This document shows positions 44,329-53,702 of a stretch of DNA of 64,000 bases, piece by piece. The notes below the pieces were generated by a model that saw nothing but the letters and a program-made list of their open reading frames with translations, was not told the origin of the DNA and did not search any database. The stretch spans positions 186,001-250,000 of the forward strand of contig CANNCL010000001.1 in NCBI GenBank assembly GCA_947503155.1, given 5' to 3'. The translations under genes were made by a program, and so were the position numbers. The DNA is from an uncultured Erythrobacter sp. Its GTDB lineage: Bacteria > Pseudomonadota > Alphaproteobacteria > Sphingomonadales > Sphingomonadaceae. The first letter of the stretch is position 1; the number at the start of each line of letters is the position of its first letter.

Positions 44329-45006
44329 ATGACAGACCTCCCTCAAGACCCCTCAGATTCCGCGATGAGCAGAGATGATCTTATCGCCTCTCTCACTGAG
44401 GATCTGACCCCAATTAGGCGGGTTCGCCCTGTGGAAGGCATGGTCTTGATCGCCTTTGCGACGATCATTGCATCTGTGGCTTCGATCGCGGCCCATGAAT
44501 GGTGGGACGGCCTGCTGACAGGCGACGCATCGGGCTATTTCATCATCACGCACGGCCTGCTGCTGGTGCTGGGTGCAGCAAGCACCGCGGCGTTGGTTAG
44601 CGGCGCCCTGCCGCGTGTTGGTGCGCGCGCCAATGCCCCGTTATGGAGCGCGATTATGCTCGGCATCTTGCCGCTGGGCGCGATCATCAACTTGCTATCG
44701 GGCAATGGTGATCACGCGCGTGAGGGGTTGAACGATCCCGCCGCTTACATGTGCACGACGGCGTCTTTGGCTGCTGGTGCTTTGGTACTCGTCGCGGCGG
44801 TTCTGTGGCTACGGCGCGGCGCGCCTGTATCGCTTGAACGATCCGGCTGGCTTGCGGGCCTTGCGGCGGGGTCACTTGGCACGCTGGCTTACGGCATCAC
44901 CTGTCCGCTCGACACATTCTCGCATGTGGGATTGTGGCATGTTGCGCCGGTTGCGATTGGCGCAGTTGTGGGCCGATTGGTTGTCCCGCCCCTTATCCGC
45001 TGGTGA
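44329..45006 (+). CDS. nrsF: anti-sigma factor NrsF (DUF1109)
   Basis: The 225-residue inner-membrane protein has a short cytoplasmic N terminus (RDDLIASLTEDLTPIRRVRP) and six predicted TM helices, the NrsF/DUF1109 layout. Two cysteines, Cys142 (YMCTT) and Cys192 (ITCPLD), lie 50 residues apart. The Caulobacter homologue also needs two conserved cysteines for metal sensing. It should hold SigF inactive until heavy metal is sensed. A strong hairpin follows at 45076. Confidence 0.88.
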   Translation: MTDLPQDPSDSAMSRDDLIASLTEDLTPIRRVRPVEGMVLIAFATIIASVASIAAHEWWDGLLTGDASGYFIITHGLLLVLGAASTAALVSGALPRVGARANAPLWSAIMLGILPLGAIINLLSGNGDHAREGLNDPAAYMCTTASLAAGALVLVAAVLWLRRGAPVSLERSGWLAGLAAGSLGTLAYGITCPLDTFSHVGLWHVAPVAIGAVVGRLVVPPLIRW

Positions 45007-45075
45007 TCCGCTGGTGATCCGCCGGCGATGTGGCCGTATGTTTTAGGTCGCAAAACCTCAGCTTTATCGCCATAT

Positions 45076-45107
45076 GGGCCGCGTAGCATCATGCTGCGCG
45101 GCCCTTT
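45076..45107 (+). terminator. hairpin terminator after nrsF
   Basis: A 13-bp stem (GGGCCGCGTAGCA/TGCTGCGCGGCCC, 45076-45104) with a 3-nt loop is followed by a short T run. A small direct duplication (CCGCTGGTGAT twice) spans the nrsF stop at about 44998-45020. Confidence 0.7.
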
Positions 45108-45211
45108 GCGTAGGCTCCGCTTGGCAAGCGGCGCTTTTTGACACCGGGCCATGCAGCATCCGGTGATAGTCGTATGAGTAAGTCAGGTTTTACAGGAAAC
45201 TGGTTAGTTAG

Positions 45212-46354
45212 ATGAACGCAGTCCGTCCTTGGCGCACGATAGAACGCCGCAAATGCCGTCAGATCATGGTTGGCGATGTCCCGGTTGGCGGCGATGCGCC
45301 GATTACGGTGCAGACGATGACCAACACTCCGACAGAGGACGCAGTGGCGACGATCGACCAGATCCGCCGGTGCGAGGATGCCGGCGCGGACATCATCCGC
45401 GTGTCATGCCCAACCGAAGAAGCAACCGCAGCGTTTAGCAAAATCACCAAAGCATCGCGCATTCCCATCGTTGCCGACATTCATTTCCATTACAAACGCG
45501 CATTGGAAGCGGCCGATGGCGGCGCGGCCTGTCTGCGCATCAATCCCGGCAATATCGGTTCTGCACAACGGGTGGCAGAGGTCGTGCGCGCGGCGAAAGC
45601 CAATGGCTGCGCGATCCGTATCGGAGTGAACGCAGGCTCGCTGGAAAAAGACCTGCTGGAGAAATACGGCGAACCGTGTCCAGAGGCGCTGATCGAAAGC
45701 GCACTGGATCATATCAAACTGTTGCAGGATCACGATTTCCATGAATTCAAAGTCGCGGTGAAAGCAAGCGACGTGTTCCTGGGTGTGGCCGCCTATCACG
45801 GGCTGGCGGATGCCGTGGATTGCCCGCTGCATCTGGGCATCACAGAAGCTGGCGGCTTAATCGGCGGAACGGTCAAATCCTCGATCGGCATGGGTTCGCT
45901 GCTGTGGGCCGGCATTGGCGATACTATCCGCGTCTCGCTCTCGGCAGAGCCGGAGCAAGAGGTGAAGGTCGGCTATGAAATGCTGAAGTCACTGGGCCTG
46001 CGCACACGCGGCGTTCGCGTGGTGTCCTGCCCCAGCTGTTCTCGCCAAGGGTTTGATGTGATCCGCACAGTTGAGACGCTGGAAAAACGGCTTGAACATA
46101 TCAAAACGCCAATGAGCCTGTCCGTGTTGGGCTGTGTGGTCAACGGCCCCGGAGAGGCGCGTGAAACCGACATTGGCCTGACAGGCGGCGGTGCGGGCAA
46201 GCACATGGTTTACCTGTCAGGCGTGAAAGCTCACGCGGTTGAGGACGAAGACACGCTCGAACACATTGTGAAGCTTGTGGAAGACAAAGCCGCCGCGATT
46301 GAAGCAGGCGATGCCGTGGCGTTTGATCCGCATTCGGCGGAGGCGGCAGAGTGA
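45212..46354 (+). CDS. ispG: 4-hydroxy-3-methylbut-2-enyl diphosphate synthase
   Basis: IspG (GcpE) catalyses the penultimate MEP-pathway step with a [4Fe-4S] cluster. The 380-residue protein has [43 protein letters not shown], and the C-terminal cluster ligands in [12 protein letters not shown] and [19 protein letters not shown]. It is the compact bacterial form. Its stop overlaps the GTG start of the next gene. Confidence 0.96.
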   Translation: MNAVRPWRTIERRKCRQIMVGDVPVGGDAPITVQTMTNTPTEDAVATIDQIRRCEDAGADIIRVSCPTEEATAAFSKITKASRIPIVADIHFHYKRALEAADGGAACLRINPGNIGSAQRVAEVVRAAKANGCAIRIGVNAGSLEKDLLEKYGEPCPEALIESALDHIKLLQDHDFHEFKVAVKASDVFLGVAAYHGLADAVDCPLHLGITEAGGLIGGTVKSSIGMGSLLWAGIGDTIRVSLSAEPEQEVKVGYEMLKSLGLRTRGVRVVSCPSCSRQGFDVIRTVETLEKRLEHIKTPMSLSVLGCVVNGPGEARETDIGLTGGGAGKHMVYLSGVKAHAVEDEDTLEHIVKLVEDKAAAIEAGDAVAFDPHSAEAAE

Positions 46355-46875
46355 TCCGCGCAATCGCATCTGGACTGCTCGCCGGACTGTTGCTGGTTGG
46401 CTGCGCCACCGTCGCCGATGTCTCTCATAGCGCGCATGATTACCCCGAAGCGCGCTCTTACGCCGTTAGCGAAGACCCCGGAGCAGATGTCGATGCCGCG
46501 CTGACGCGCGCTGCTGAGGGCGGCAAACGTGTGTTGTTGGTGATGGGCGCAAATTGGTGCCACGACAGCCGCGCGCTGGCGGGCTGGCTTGAGACAGAGC
46601 GCTTCGCAGCGCTGATTGAGAGCAAATATGAGCTGGTCTTCGTCAATGTCGGAATGCCGCAAACTGATGACGGCCATAATATCGCCATCGCTCAGCGTTT
46701 TGGATTGGAAGACCTGCCCGGCACGCCCAATCTGCTGGTCGTGACGGCTGAAGGTGAATTGGTGAACGCCGACACAGCGACCACTTGGCGCAACGCCGCC
46801 AGCCGCGAGGAAGAGGCGATCTATGATGAGCTGGTGATGTTGGCTGATAGCGCGCCTGTCGAAGCTGGCGAGTAA
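46351..46875 (+). CDS. thioredoxin-fold lipoprotein with CxxS motif
   Basis: The 174-residue protein has a lipobox signal ([10 protein letters not shown], Cys18) and a thioredoxin-like domain. The active-site region is [14 protein letters not shown], so only the first Cys of the usual CxxC is present, followed by the cis-Pro region PGTPNLLVV. Thiol-disulfide isomerase-type or monothiol activity in the periplasm is possible. The GTG start overlaps the ispG stop (GTGA). Confidence 0.78.
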   Translation: MIRAIASGLLAGLLLVGCATVADVSHSAHDYPEARSYAVSEDPGADVDAALTRAAEGGKRVLLVMGANWCHDSRALAGWLETERFAALIESKYELVFVNVGMPQTDDGHNIAIAQRFGLEDLPGTPNLLVVTAEGELVNADTATTWRNAASREEEAIYDELVMLADSAPVEAGE

Positions 46876-46917
46876 GGCAGCCTCACCCTGCTCCACGTCG
46901 TTCATCACGCCGATTAC

Positions 46918-47790
46918 ATGGCCCCGCAGCCCGCGCGCGGGACATTCAAGTTCGACAAATATTACCTCGTAATGGAAGAGCTGAGGCAGAGCGGCGCGGC
47001 GATCACCGAGCACGCACCGGAGCCGTGCCCGCGCGAATGGCTGGAGGCAGTGCATGACCCAGCCTATGTTGACGAGGTGTTCCGCGCCGAGGTTCCGCGC
47101 GACAAAGAACGCCGCATCGGCTTCCCCGTGACACAGCGTATTCGTGACCGTGTGCGCCACACCAATGGCGGCACATGGCTCGCGGCGAAACTGGCAATTC
47201 AGCATGGCTACGCCGCGAATAGCGCAGCCGGCAGCCACCACGCTCTGGCGGATACCGGCGCGGGATATTGCGTGTTCAACGACCTCGCCGTCGCGTCCAA
47301 CCGCTTGATCGCGCAAGGGGATGCGGGGCGCATCTTGATTGTGGATTGCGATGTCCATCAAGGCGACGGCACCGCCAGCCTGACGGCGGTGCGCGAGGAC
47401 ATTTTTACGCTGTCTCTTCATGCGGAGAAGAACTTTCCCGTTCGAAAGGCTCGGTCAAATCTCGACATCGCCTTGCCCGACGGACTCGATGATGCAGGTT
47501 ACATGGCGGCCTTGAGCAAGCACTTGCCTGCCGCCCTTGATGCCTTCGCTCCTGACTTTGTGTTCTATCAGGCCGGTGTCGACCCGCATGTGGATGACAA
47601 ACTGGGCAGGCTGGCACTCACAGATGCCGGCTTGGTTCACCGCGACAGATATGTCATTCGCGAAGCGCGCAAACGCGGCCTGCCGATCGCGTCGGCATTG
47701 GGCGGCGGTTACGGCGATGATCAACGCGAAGTTGGCGCGCGCCATGCCCGCTCCATGATCGCAATGGCTGATGAAAATGCCAAGCCGTGA
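46918..47790 (+). CDS. histone deacetylase family (HDAC-like) hydrolase
   Basis: The protein belongs to the acetoin utilisation/HDAC/acetylpolyamine amidohydrolase superfamily: GGTWLAAKLAIQHGYAANSA, SHHALADTGAGYCVFNDLAV with the active-site His pair, ILIVDCDVHQGDGTAS with zinc ligands, and ALGGGYGDD. It is a zinc-dependent deacylase of unknown substrate. ATG 46918 gives 290 residues, but the codons just upstream encode family-like LHVVHHADY with no ATG, GTG or TTG before the in-frame stop at 46873. A CTG start at 46888 is therefore possible. Confidence 0.85.
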   Translation: MAPQPARGTFKFDKYYLVMEELRQSGAAITEHAPEPCPREWLEAVHDPAYVDEVFRAEVPRDKERRIGFPVTQRIRDRVRHTNGGTWLAAKLAIQHGYAANSAAGSHHALADTGAGYCVFNDLAVASNRLIAQGDAGRILIVDCDVHQGDGTASLTAVREDIFTLSLHAEKNFPVRKARSNLDIALPDGLDDAGYMAALSKHLPAALDAFAPDFVFYQAGVDPHVDDKLGRLALTDAGLVHRDRYVIREARKRGLPIASALGGGYGDDQREVGARHARSMIAMADENAKP

Positions 47791-47880
47791 TATCAACGCA
47801 CTCAACGCACTCAACGCCGTGCCTTACGATTCGCAGCCAATCGGCTGGGCTGGCATCCGATCTTCAAGGAACCCGCACCT

Positions 47881-49329
47881 ATGACCGCGCATGAAACAGA
47901 CTACCTCATCGTTGGCGCTGGCGCGGTGGGATTGGCCTTTGCCGATACGCTGCTGGACGAAGATCCGAATTGCCACATCACCTTTGTCGACAAACATGCA
48001 AAACCAGGTGGGCACTGGAATGACGCCTATTCCTTCGTCGCGCTGCACCAGCCCAGCGCAACTTACGGCGTCAATTCGATGGAGATGTGCCCAGACCGTG
48101 TGGACGAACACGGGCACAATGCGGGCATGTATCCGCTCGCCAAACATGCGGAAATCTTAGCCTATTACAGCAAATTGATGACGGAGCGGATGATACCAAG
48201 CGGGCGCGTCGCTTACTTGCCGCTCACCGAATATCGCGGCCAAGACGGCGATACGCATAGCGCCCGCAGCATCCTATCCGGCGAAGAGCACAACTTTACC
48301 GTGCGGCGCAAATTGGTCGATGCGACGTGGTTCCAAACCTCTGTTCCATCCACCCACACACCCGCCTTTGATATTGCCGAAGGCACACGTTTTGCCGCGC
48401 CGGGCAAGCTGCCAGAGCTGTGGATGCAAGCGGACAATTTGCCGGATCACTATGTTGTGATCGGCGGGGGCAAAACCGCGATGGACACGGCCGTCTGGCT
48501 GCTGGAGGCGGGCGTTGCGCCTGAGAAAATCGATTGGGTGCGGCCACGTGACAGTTGGATGTTCAACCGCAAATTGCTGCAACCAGCACATCACCGGATC
48601 GAAGGGCTGATCCAGTTCCAAACCGATCTGGTCGAATGCGCCGCCACGTCGGAAACTGGCGATGAAATGTTTGAAAAACTGGATGAACGCGGCACGATGC
48701 TGCGGATTGATCCCGGCGTAACACCGCAAATGTTCCACTTCGCCGTGATCTCAGAGGCTGAGGTCGCACTGCTTGCCGCAATCAAGAATGTTCACCGGGG
48801 CAAACGCGTCACCGCGCTGGAGCCGGGCGCTATGCATTTTGGCGATTCTACGGCGGAATTGCCGCACAATACGCTGTTCATCGATTGCACGGCCAGAGCG
48901 GTTCCCTTCGATGCAAAGGGCAATACGCGGCCATTCTTTGAAGGTGACCGCATCACCCTTCAACTCGCCCAAGCGCCCTTCGTCCCCTACAGCGCCGCTC
49001 TCGCCGCTTTCCTAGAGGTGAATTTCGACAATGATATGGAGCGTAACAATCTCATACCGCCGGCACCTTTAACCGATTCAACCGCAACATACCCCTATGC
49101 GATCATGGCAAATTTGATGAGCACGGCGATCCTGTCTGGCAATGAAAAGACCAATGGCTTTAACGCCCGCTCGCGCCTGCACCCAACCGGGCCGGCCATC
49201 GCGCAGATGATAGCAGAGCAAGATCCACGCCTTGCCGAGCTTGCAAAAGTCGGCCCCGCGATCAAGGCGCATATGGCCGGTGTCATCAAATTGGGCATGG
49301 CGGCGAAAGCTATCCACGAAGCTGAGTAG
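47881..49329 (+). CDS. NAD(P)/FAD-binding flavoprotein
   Basis: The 482-residue protein has an N-terminal FAD-binding motif (YLIVGAGAVGLAFADTLL), PGGHWNDAYSFVALHQPS, and a second nucleotide-binding motif (VVIGGGKTAMDTAVWLL) near residue 200. The arrangement is like flavin-containing monooxygenases or related reductases. Substrate unknown. The short gap before it (47791-47880) contains three CTCAACGC-like direct repeats. Confidence 0.8.
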   Translation: MTAHETDYLIVGAGAVGLAFADTLLDEDPNCHITFVDKHAKPGGHWNDAYSFVALHQPSATYGVNSMEMCPDRVDEHGHNAGMYPLAKHAEILAYYSKLMTERMIPSGRVAYLPLTEYRGQDGDTHSARSILSGEEHNFTVRRKLVDATWFQTSVPSTHTPAFDIAEGTRFAAPGKLPELWMQADNLPDHYVVIGGGKTAMDTAVWLLEAGVAPEKIDWVRPRDSWMFNRKLLQPAHHRIEGLIQFQTDLVECAATSETGDEMFEKLDERGTMLRIDPGVTPQMFHFAVISEAEVALLAAIKNVHRGKRVTALEPGAMHFGDSTAELPHNTLFIDCTARAVPFDAKGNTRPFFEGDRITLQLAQAPFVPYSAALAAFLEVNFDNDMERNNLIPPAPLTDSTATYPYAIMANLMSTAILSGNEKTNGFNARSRLHPTGPAIAQMIAEQDPRLAELAKVGPAIKAHMAGVIKLGMAAKAIHEAE

Positions 49330-49367
49330 AAACCCGTTCACGCAAACGCTAAGTTTGCGCTATTAGT

Positions 49368-50090
49368 ATGGAAGACATGAACCGCCGCGATCTTATCAAA
49401 GGCACAATTGCCGCCAGCGCTGCTCTGACGCTGCCCGTCCTGCCGGCGAAACTCGCCGCGCAGCCGCGTGCCGGATCACCGCGCGACAGGGTGCTGTTCG
49501 ATATTGCCAAACGCGAATTGGACCGCGCCGGGGATGCCATCTGGCGGCGCGATATTGTCGGGATTGCTGATTTCGGCGTGCATTCGGCTCAGCGGCGGTT
49601 TTACTTCGTCAATCTGGACCGCGAAGAAGTAAACCCGTTCCACGTCAGCCACGGCACGGGTTCTGACCCGGAACATGATGGCTGGCTCAATGATTATTCC
49701 AACACAGAAGGATCCAACGCGACCAGCCGCGGTGCCTATGTGACATGGGAATGGTATCAGGGGCGCTATGGCACTTCGGTGCGTCTTGGCGGGCTGGATT
49801 CAACCAATGATGCCGCCCTGCGCCGCTATATCGTGATGCACCGGGCTGCTTATGCAGAGCCATCACATATTGATCGCTGGGGACGGTTGGGCCGCTCCAA
49901 TGGCTGCTTTGCTTTGGGCGAGGAACAGTTTCGGATTGCCCTGCTCAATCTGTCTGGCGGGCGGTTGCTGTTTGCCGACAGTCTTGGTTTGCAAGAAGAT
50001 GGGCAAATGCTCACCCGCGATCAGCAATTGGCGGTTTTACAGCCGAATGAGCCAAGCGCGATGCAGAGGTATAATCCGGGAGTTTTTTAG
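49368..50090 (+). CDS. exported L,D-transpeptidase-like protein (murein_LD-TPase catalytic)
   Basis: The 240-residue protein has a twin-arginine-like signal (MNRRDLIKGTIAASAALTLP) and a YkuD-related catalytic segment RWGRLGRSNGCFALGE with the Cys nucleophile. HVSHGTGSDPEHDG supplies an upstream His. This is the small murein L,D-transpeptidase catalytic family. An imperfect-promoter region with a 7-bp inverted repeat (49341-49359) precedes it. The next gene starts 2 nt after its stop. Confidence 0.82.
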   Translation: MEDMNRRDLIKGTIAASAALTLPVLPAKLAAQPRAGSPRDRVLFDIAKRELDRAGDAIWRRDIVGIADFGVHSAQRRFYFVNLDREEVNPFHVSHGTGSDPEHDGWLNDYSNTEGSNATSRGAYVTWEWYQGRYGTSVRLGGLDSTNDAALRRYIVMHRAAYAEPSHIDRWGRLGRSNGCFALGEEQFRIALLNLSGGRLLFADSLGLQEDGQMLTRDQQLAVLQPNEPSAMQRYNPGVF

Positions 50091-50092
50091 GC

Positions 50093-50596
50093 GTGAAGTA
50101 TCAGCCCGGATTTACCTATATCAGTGACCGTTTCGGACCGATCACATCAGCGCTTTTCCCAACAAGTGTGGCATCCGGTTTCATTGGGACGTTCATCTTG
50201 GTAGTCGTTTTGATCGCGGCATCCATCATCGACAACGAGTTGCAATTCCGATCGCTGGATGAGTTTGTATTGATGCTCATAGCCCTTGGCGCGGCGATCA
50301 GCCTTGGCACCATAGCTGGGACATTCATCGTCGCTTTTTATCTCGCCATATTCGGTTGGCCGGTCGCACTTCTTCTGGGTGAACAAATCAGACAGCCAAT
50401 TGGTATGGCGGCAGCTATTCTTGCAGCAGTTACAGCAACACTTTTTGCGCTGTCTTGGGTGTGGGGGTGGTCATTCTTCGGTGGTCGACCATTCAGCTAC
50501 GAAACTTTGATCCCCATCGTAGCCTTCGCGCTTCCCGCTTCGCTACTTTACCGCAAGCATGTCATCGATGCTCTCGATGAATCGAGTATTGCTTAA
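50093..50596 (+). CDS. hypothetical membrane protein
   Basis: The 167-residue protein has about four TM helices (near 24-44, 58-76, 78-92, 104-126, and a weaker one near 140). It begins from GTG at 50093, right after the L,D-transpeptidase-like gene. I recognise no family. Its stop overlaps the end of the convergent gene by 4 nt. Codon use looks slightly less GC-rich than neighbours. Confidence 0.55.
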   Translation: MKYQPGFTYISDRFGPITSALFPTSVASGFIGTFILVVVLIAASIIDNELQFRSLDEFVLMLIALGAAISLGTIAGTFIVAFYLAIFGWPVALLLGEQIRQPIGMAAAILAAVTATLFALSWVWGWSFFGGRPFSYETLIPIVAFALPASLLYRKHVIDALDESSIA

Positions 50597-52011
50597 GCCG
50601 TATCGCGCGGGTCGTCCTCAATCACAATAACTTCATCATCGCTCTCGCCCGAACGGTTCTGAACGCGCGGTTGGTCCAAACTCGCCAGCACGGGCGCGTC
50701 GCGGTCATAGATGTCGTCAAAGGTGCGAAGCTCCCCCTCGATGTCGGTCGCCATCGTGAAATAGGTGATATAGGCGGGCATTTCCTTCGTGATCGGCACC
50801 TTGGTGTATTCGCCAGAAGTGGCAATCTCGACCGCTTCATCGCGGGTAGCGCCCCGGCCTAAGATCGCCATTGTGATCGCCAATTCCAGCGCGCGCTCTG
50901 TGCGGATACAGCCATGCGACAACGCGCGATTGGTATTCCCAAACAAGCCGCGTGACGGCGTATCATGGAAGAATATCGCGTGGGGATTGGGCATTTCCAA
51001 CTTCATCCGGCCCAGCGAATTGCCCGGCCCCGGTTGCTGAACCACAGTGATGTAACCATTGGCGCCGCGCGTCCCGCGATAGCCATTGCGCCGCGCCCAA
51101 GCGGGATTTCCAAGCACACGCTCGCCCAGCCCTTCGCCCTGCACAATCGATTGCGGCACGGTCCATGTCGGGTTGAAGACCACGCCAGACACCATTTCAG
51201 CAAGCTGCGGCGTCGCGGTCCGGCCCGGCTTTCCTACGATGGTCCGATACGTGCTGATGATCCGGTCACCGACCGTCAGGCGCAGCTGATATTCGGGCAC
51301 ATTCGTAATCAAATATTGCGTACCCAAATCACGCGCCAGCCACCGCCAGCGGTCCATATTGGCGCGGATCAGTTTGCGTTTCGTTGTCTCGCTTTCCGGC
51401 GTGACGCTCAATTCTTCGCGGAGCCGCGCATAGTCTGGATGCGTCGGATGCAGTTTCGCCAAAGTGCCTGCGACATCGCCGCCCTCCAGCGCCTCTGACA
51501 GCAAATCACCGGTGCGGAAACGGTCACGGTCGGGATCGACCACAAACCACTGCTCGCGCGCATTGGCAGGTGTGCGGCCATCGCGGAAATCCTCAACCAA
51601 CCACACGAAATTCTTAGACGCCAGCGCGCTTAGATCATCCGATGGCCCAGCCAAAACCGCCATCCGCAACGCGCCGAGATTATAGTCAGCAGGGTCCAGA
51701 CCTTCGTCTGCGATCCCTTCGAGAACCGCAATCAATGAGGCGGCATTATCGGTGCTCCATTCCTGCACCAACGGTCCAGGAGGCGCGAGGTCGCCTTGCA
51801 CCATTTCTTCGGAGATCATTTGCGGAAACGCTTCGTCGAAACTGGCATCTGCGGTTGCCGCCGTCGGCGCGGGCGCAGTTGCAGGCGCAGGCGCTTCGGC
51901 AGAGGCGGCGGCAGAGGCGGCGGCAGAACCGTCATCCTGTGCGAGCGCACCGCTCGCGATCAGTGCGGCTCCGGCTACTCCGGCCCCAAATGTGCTGACC
52001 CAATTGCGCAT
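50593..52011 (-). CDS. YcbB-like L,D-transpeptidase
   Basis: The 472-residue protein has a signal peptide, an Ala-rich linker (about 25-55), a helical scaffold region (about 85-250), and the YkuD catalytic domain. That domain has HDTPSRGLFGNTNRALSHGC followed by IRTERALELA, giving the catalytic His and Cys. YcbB-type enzymes make 3-3 crosslinks or attach lipoprotein to peptidoglycan. The ATG at 52011 (MRNWVSTFGAGVAGAALIAS) is the natural signal-peptide start; an upstream in-frame start is discarded. Confidence 0.9.
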   Translation of the reverse strand: MRNWVSTFGAGVAGAALIASGALAQDDGSAAASAAASAEAPAPATAPAPTAATADASFDEAFPQMISEEMVQGDLAPPGPLVQEWSTDNAASLIAVLEGIADEGLDPADYNLGALRMAVLAGPSDDLSALASKNFVWLVEDFRDGRTPANAREQWFVVDPDRDRFRTGDLLSEALEGGDVAGTLAKLHPTHPDYARLREELSVTPESETTKRKLIRANMDRWRWLARDLGTQYLITNVPEYQLRLTVGDRIISTYRTIVGKPGRTATPQLAEMVSGVVFNPTWTVPQSIVQGEGLGERVLGNPAWARRNGYRGTRGANGYITVVQQPGPGNSLGRMKLEMPNPHAIFFHDTPSRGLFGNTNRALSHGCIRTERALELAITMAILGRGATRDEAVEIATSGEYTKVPITKEMPAYITYFTMATDIEGELRTFDDIYDRDAPVLASLDQPRVQNRSGESDDEVIVIEDDPRDTA

Positions 52012-52204
52012 AACTGCTTTCCTATTCCGTTCGCCGCGCCGCAAAAGCGGCACGAACCGTATCTGTGTGAATATATCCCCGTTTGATCGTCACTATCAAG
52101 CATGTCGGCTGACCCTGTGATTAATCCTTGCCCTGATGCCGGCGAAACACTGCACAACCTATCGGCAAAGGCACAGTGACGGGGCAGCGCGGGCGCATTA
52201 GAGG

Positions 52205-53137
52205 ATGCGGGCAATGCCTGGTCCCTCACCTTCTCCAACCTCTTCTTCCGCCGCCAGATTGCTGCCTTTTGCGGCGGCGGCGGCGGGTGTTGGCCTGTTG
52301 TCCTTGATGGATGCCTTTATGAAAGAAGGCGCGCTGGTGACCGGGGCCTACACAGCAACCGTCCTGCGCAGTTTGATGGGTGCATCCATGATCGCCCCGT
52401 TTTGGTTGTGGCTAAAGCGCGGTTGGCCGACGCGCGCAGTGTTAAAACTGCATCTGGAGCGCGGCATCATTTCTGCGTTCATGGCGCTCAGTTTCTTTTT
52501 CGCGCTCACCCGGTTGCCGTTAGCGGAAGCGATCGCGATCAGCTTTATCGCGCCGCTGATTGCGCTCTACCTGGCCCGCGTCCTGCTAGGCGAAGTCATT
52601 CAACCCAAAGCAATCTTCGCCAGTATTTTGGGGTTCTCGGGCACTTTGGTGATTGTCGGCGGGCGTATCGGCACAGGCGAAATGGATGCGGACACCGCCC
52701 TTGGCATCGCCGCGTTGCTTTTTTCGGCGGTGCTTTATGCTTATAATTTTATCGTGATCCGCCGTCAGGCTCAGCTCGCCGGGCCGTTGGAGATCGCCAC
52801 ATTCCACAGCGGGGTTGGCGGCATGGTGTTGCTGCTCTTCGCGCCATTTATGGGGTCTGTGCCGGTCCAAGAAGCGCTGCTCCCGATTGCCGCCGCTGCC
52901 TTGCTCACCGTGACAGGAGCGATGGCGATTGCTTGGGCCTATGCCCGCGCAGAAGCACAAGCGCTTGTCCCGATTGAATATTCAGGGTTTCTATGGGCGA
53001 GCCTGTTTGGCTGGGCTTTCTTCCGCGAAGCGGTCACGCTGCCGACATTGTTGGGCACCGCGCTCATCGTGACGGGGTGCTGGATGGCCACGCGAAAGCC
53101 AGCACGCAGACCGCCGGCTGAAACGTCATCACAGTAA
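52205..53137 (+). CDS. DMT superfamily transporter (EamA)
   Basis: The 310-residue protein has ten predicted TM helices in two EamA repeats. The first repeat ends with RLPLAEAIAISFIAPLIALY and the second contains AWAYARAEAQALVPIEYSGF. It exports or imports small metabolites of unknown identity. ATG 52205 or 52214 are both possible starts. A perfect bidirectional terminator follows. Confidence 0.88.
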   Translation: MRAMPGPSPSPTSSSAARLLPFAAAAAGVGLLSLMDAFMKEGALVTGAYTATVLRSLMGASMIAPFWLWLKRGWPTRAVLKLHLERGIISAFMALSFFFALTRLPLAEAIAISFIAPLIALYLARVLLGEVIQPKAIFASILGFSGTLVIVGGRIGTGEMDADTALGIAALLFSAVLYAYNFIVIRRQAQLAGPLEIATFHSGVGGMVLLLFAPFMGSVPVQEALLPIAAAALLTVTGAMAIAWAYARAEAQALVPIEYSGFLWASLFGWAFFREAVTLPTLLGTALIVTGCWMATRKPARRPPAETSSQ

Positions 53138-53141
53138 TAGA

Positions 53142-53186
53142 AAATGACCGGGGCAACGGGGGGTGGTGTTGTTGCCCCGGTCATTT
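53142..53186. terminator. bidirectional terminator, perfect 16-bp inverted repeat
   Basis: AAATGACCGGGGCAAC (53142-53157) and its exact reverse complement (53171-53186) surround a 13-nt loop. The A and T ends make it usable from both sides, between the EamA gene and the convergent small-protein gene. Confidence 0.85.
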
Positions 53187-53243
53187 CCACTTCTAACAAA
53201 GACAAAAGGGGCAGCTCGTGTCTTTGCCTGCAACCCGAAGTGG

Positions 53244-53444
53244 CTAGCTGCCGTCTGCCTGAACATTAATTTGAACGGCGGCTTCTGGCGATTGCTGACC
53301 GGCCTTCGCGCCGGCTGGATTCGAAAATACAAGGGCGGCACCGAAGCACACAAGCACGACCATGACAGCGCCAATGATGCCAGCGGTCAGACTTGCCTTC
53401 TTCGCCAAGATATCTTGGCTCATGTTATTTTGATTATGTTCCAT
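53244..53444 (-). CDS. small single-pass membrane protein
   Basis: The 66-residue product (MEHNQNNMSQDILAKKASLT start) has one TM helix near residues 20-42 (GIIGAVMVVLVCFGAALVF) and a short Ala/Gln-rich tail. It is preceded by an open region without similarity. I do not recognise the family. The region 53445-53702 up to acnA holds no convincing gene. Confidence 0.55.
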   Translation of the reverse strand: MEHNQNNMSQDILAKKASLTAGIIGAVMVVLVCFGAALVFSNPAGAKAGQQSPEAAVQINVQADGS

Positions 53445-53702
53445 GATGCGCGCCCCAATTCGATTTCCCCAACAAGGAGGGTTTCTGACACAGGTGACCG
53501 GGCGAGGTGAAGTAAACACTTGTAACGACTTAGCGCGGCTTTCGCGCAGCCCTTTCCGCAGTCAATTCGCTATCGCAATCGACTCGCAAAAACGGGACCG
53601 CCTCTTGACCTGAGAGGCACAGTCTAGCACTTGCCGGATCAGATATTCCGCCCGCGCATTGGGCCCACGACGCGCGGCCATTTTACAAGGATCACAGCCA
53701 TA

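Noticed and set aside
49341-49359. CGCAAAC-N5-GTTTGCG hairpin as terminator of the flavoprotein gene
   Set aside because: There is no T tract after the stem and the next gene begins within 10 nt. It may be a regulatory repeat but evidence is thin.
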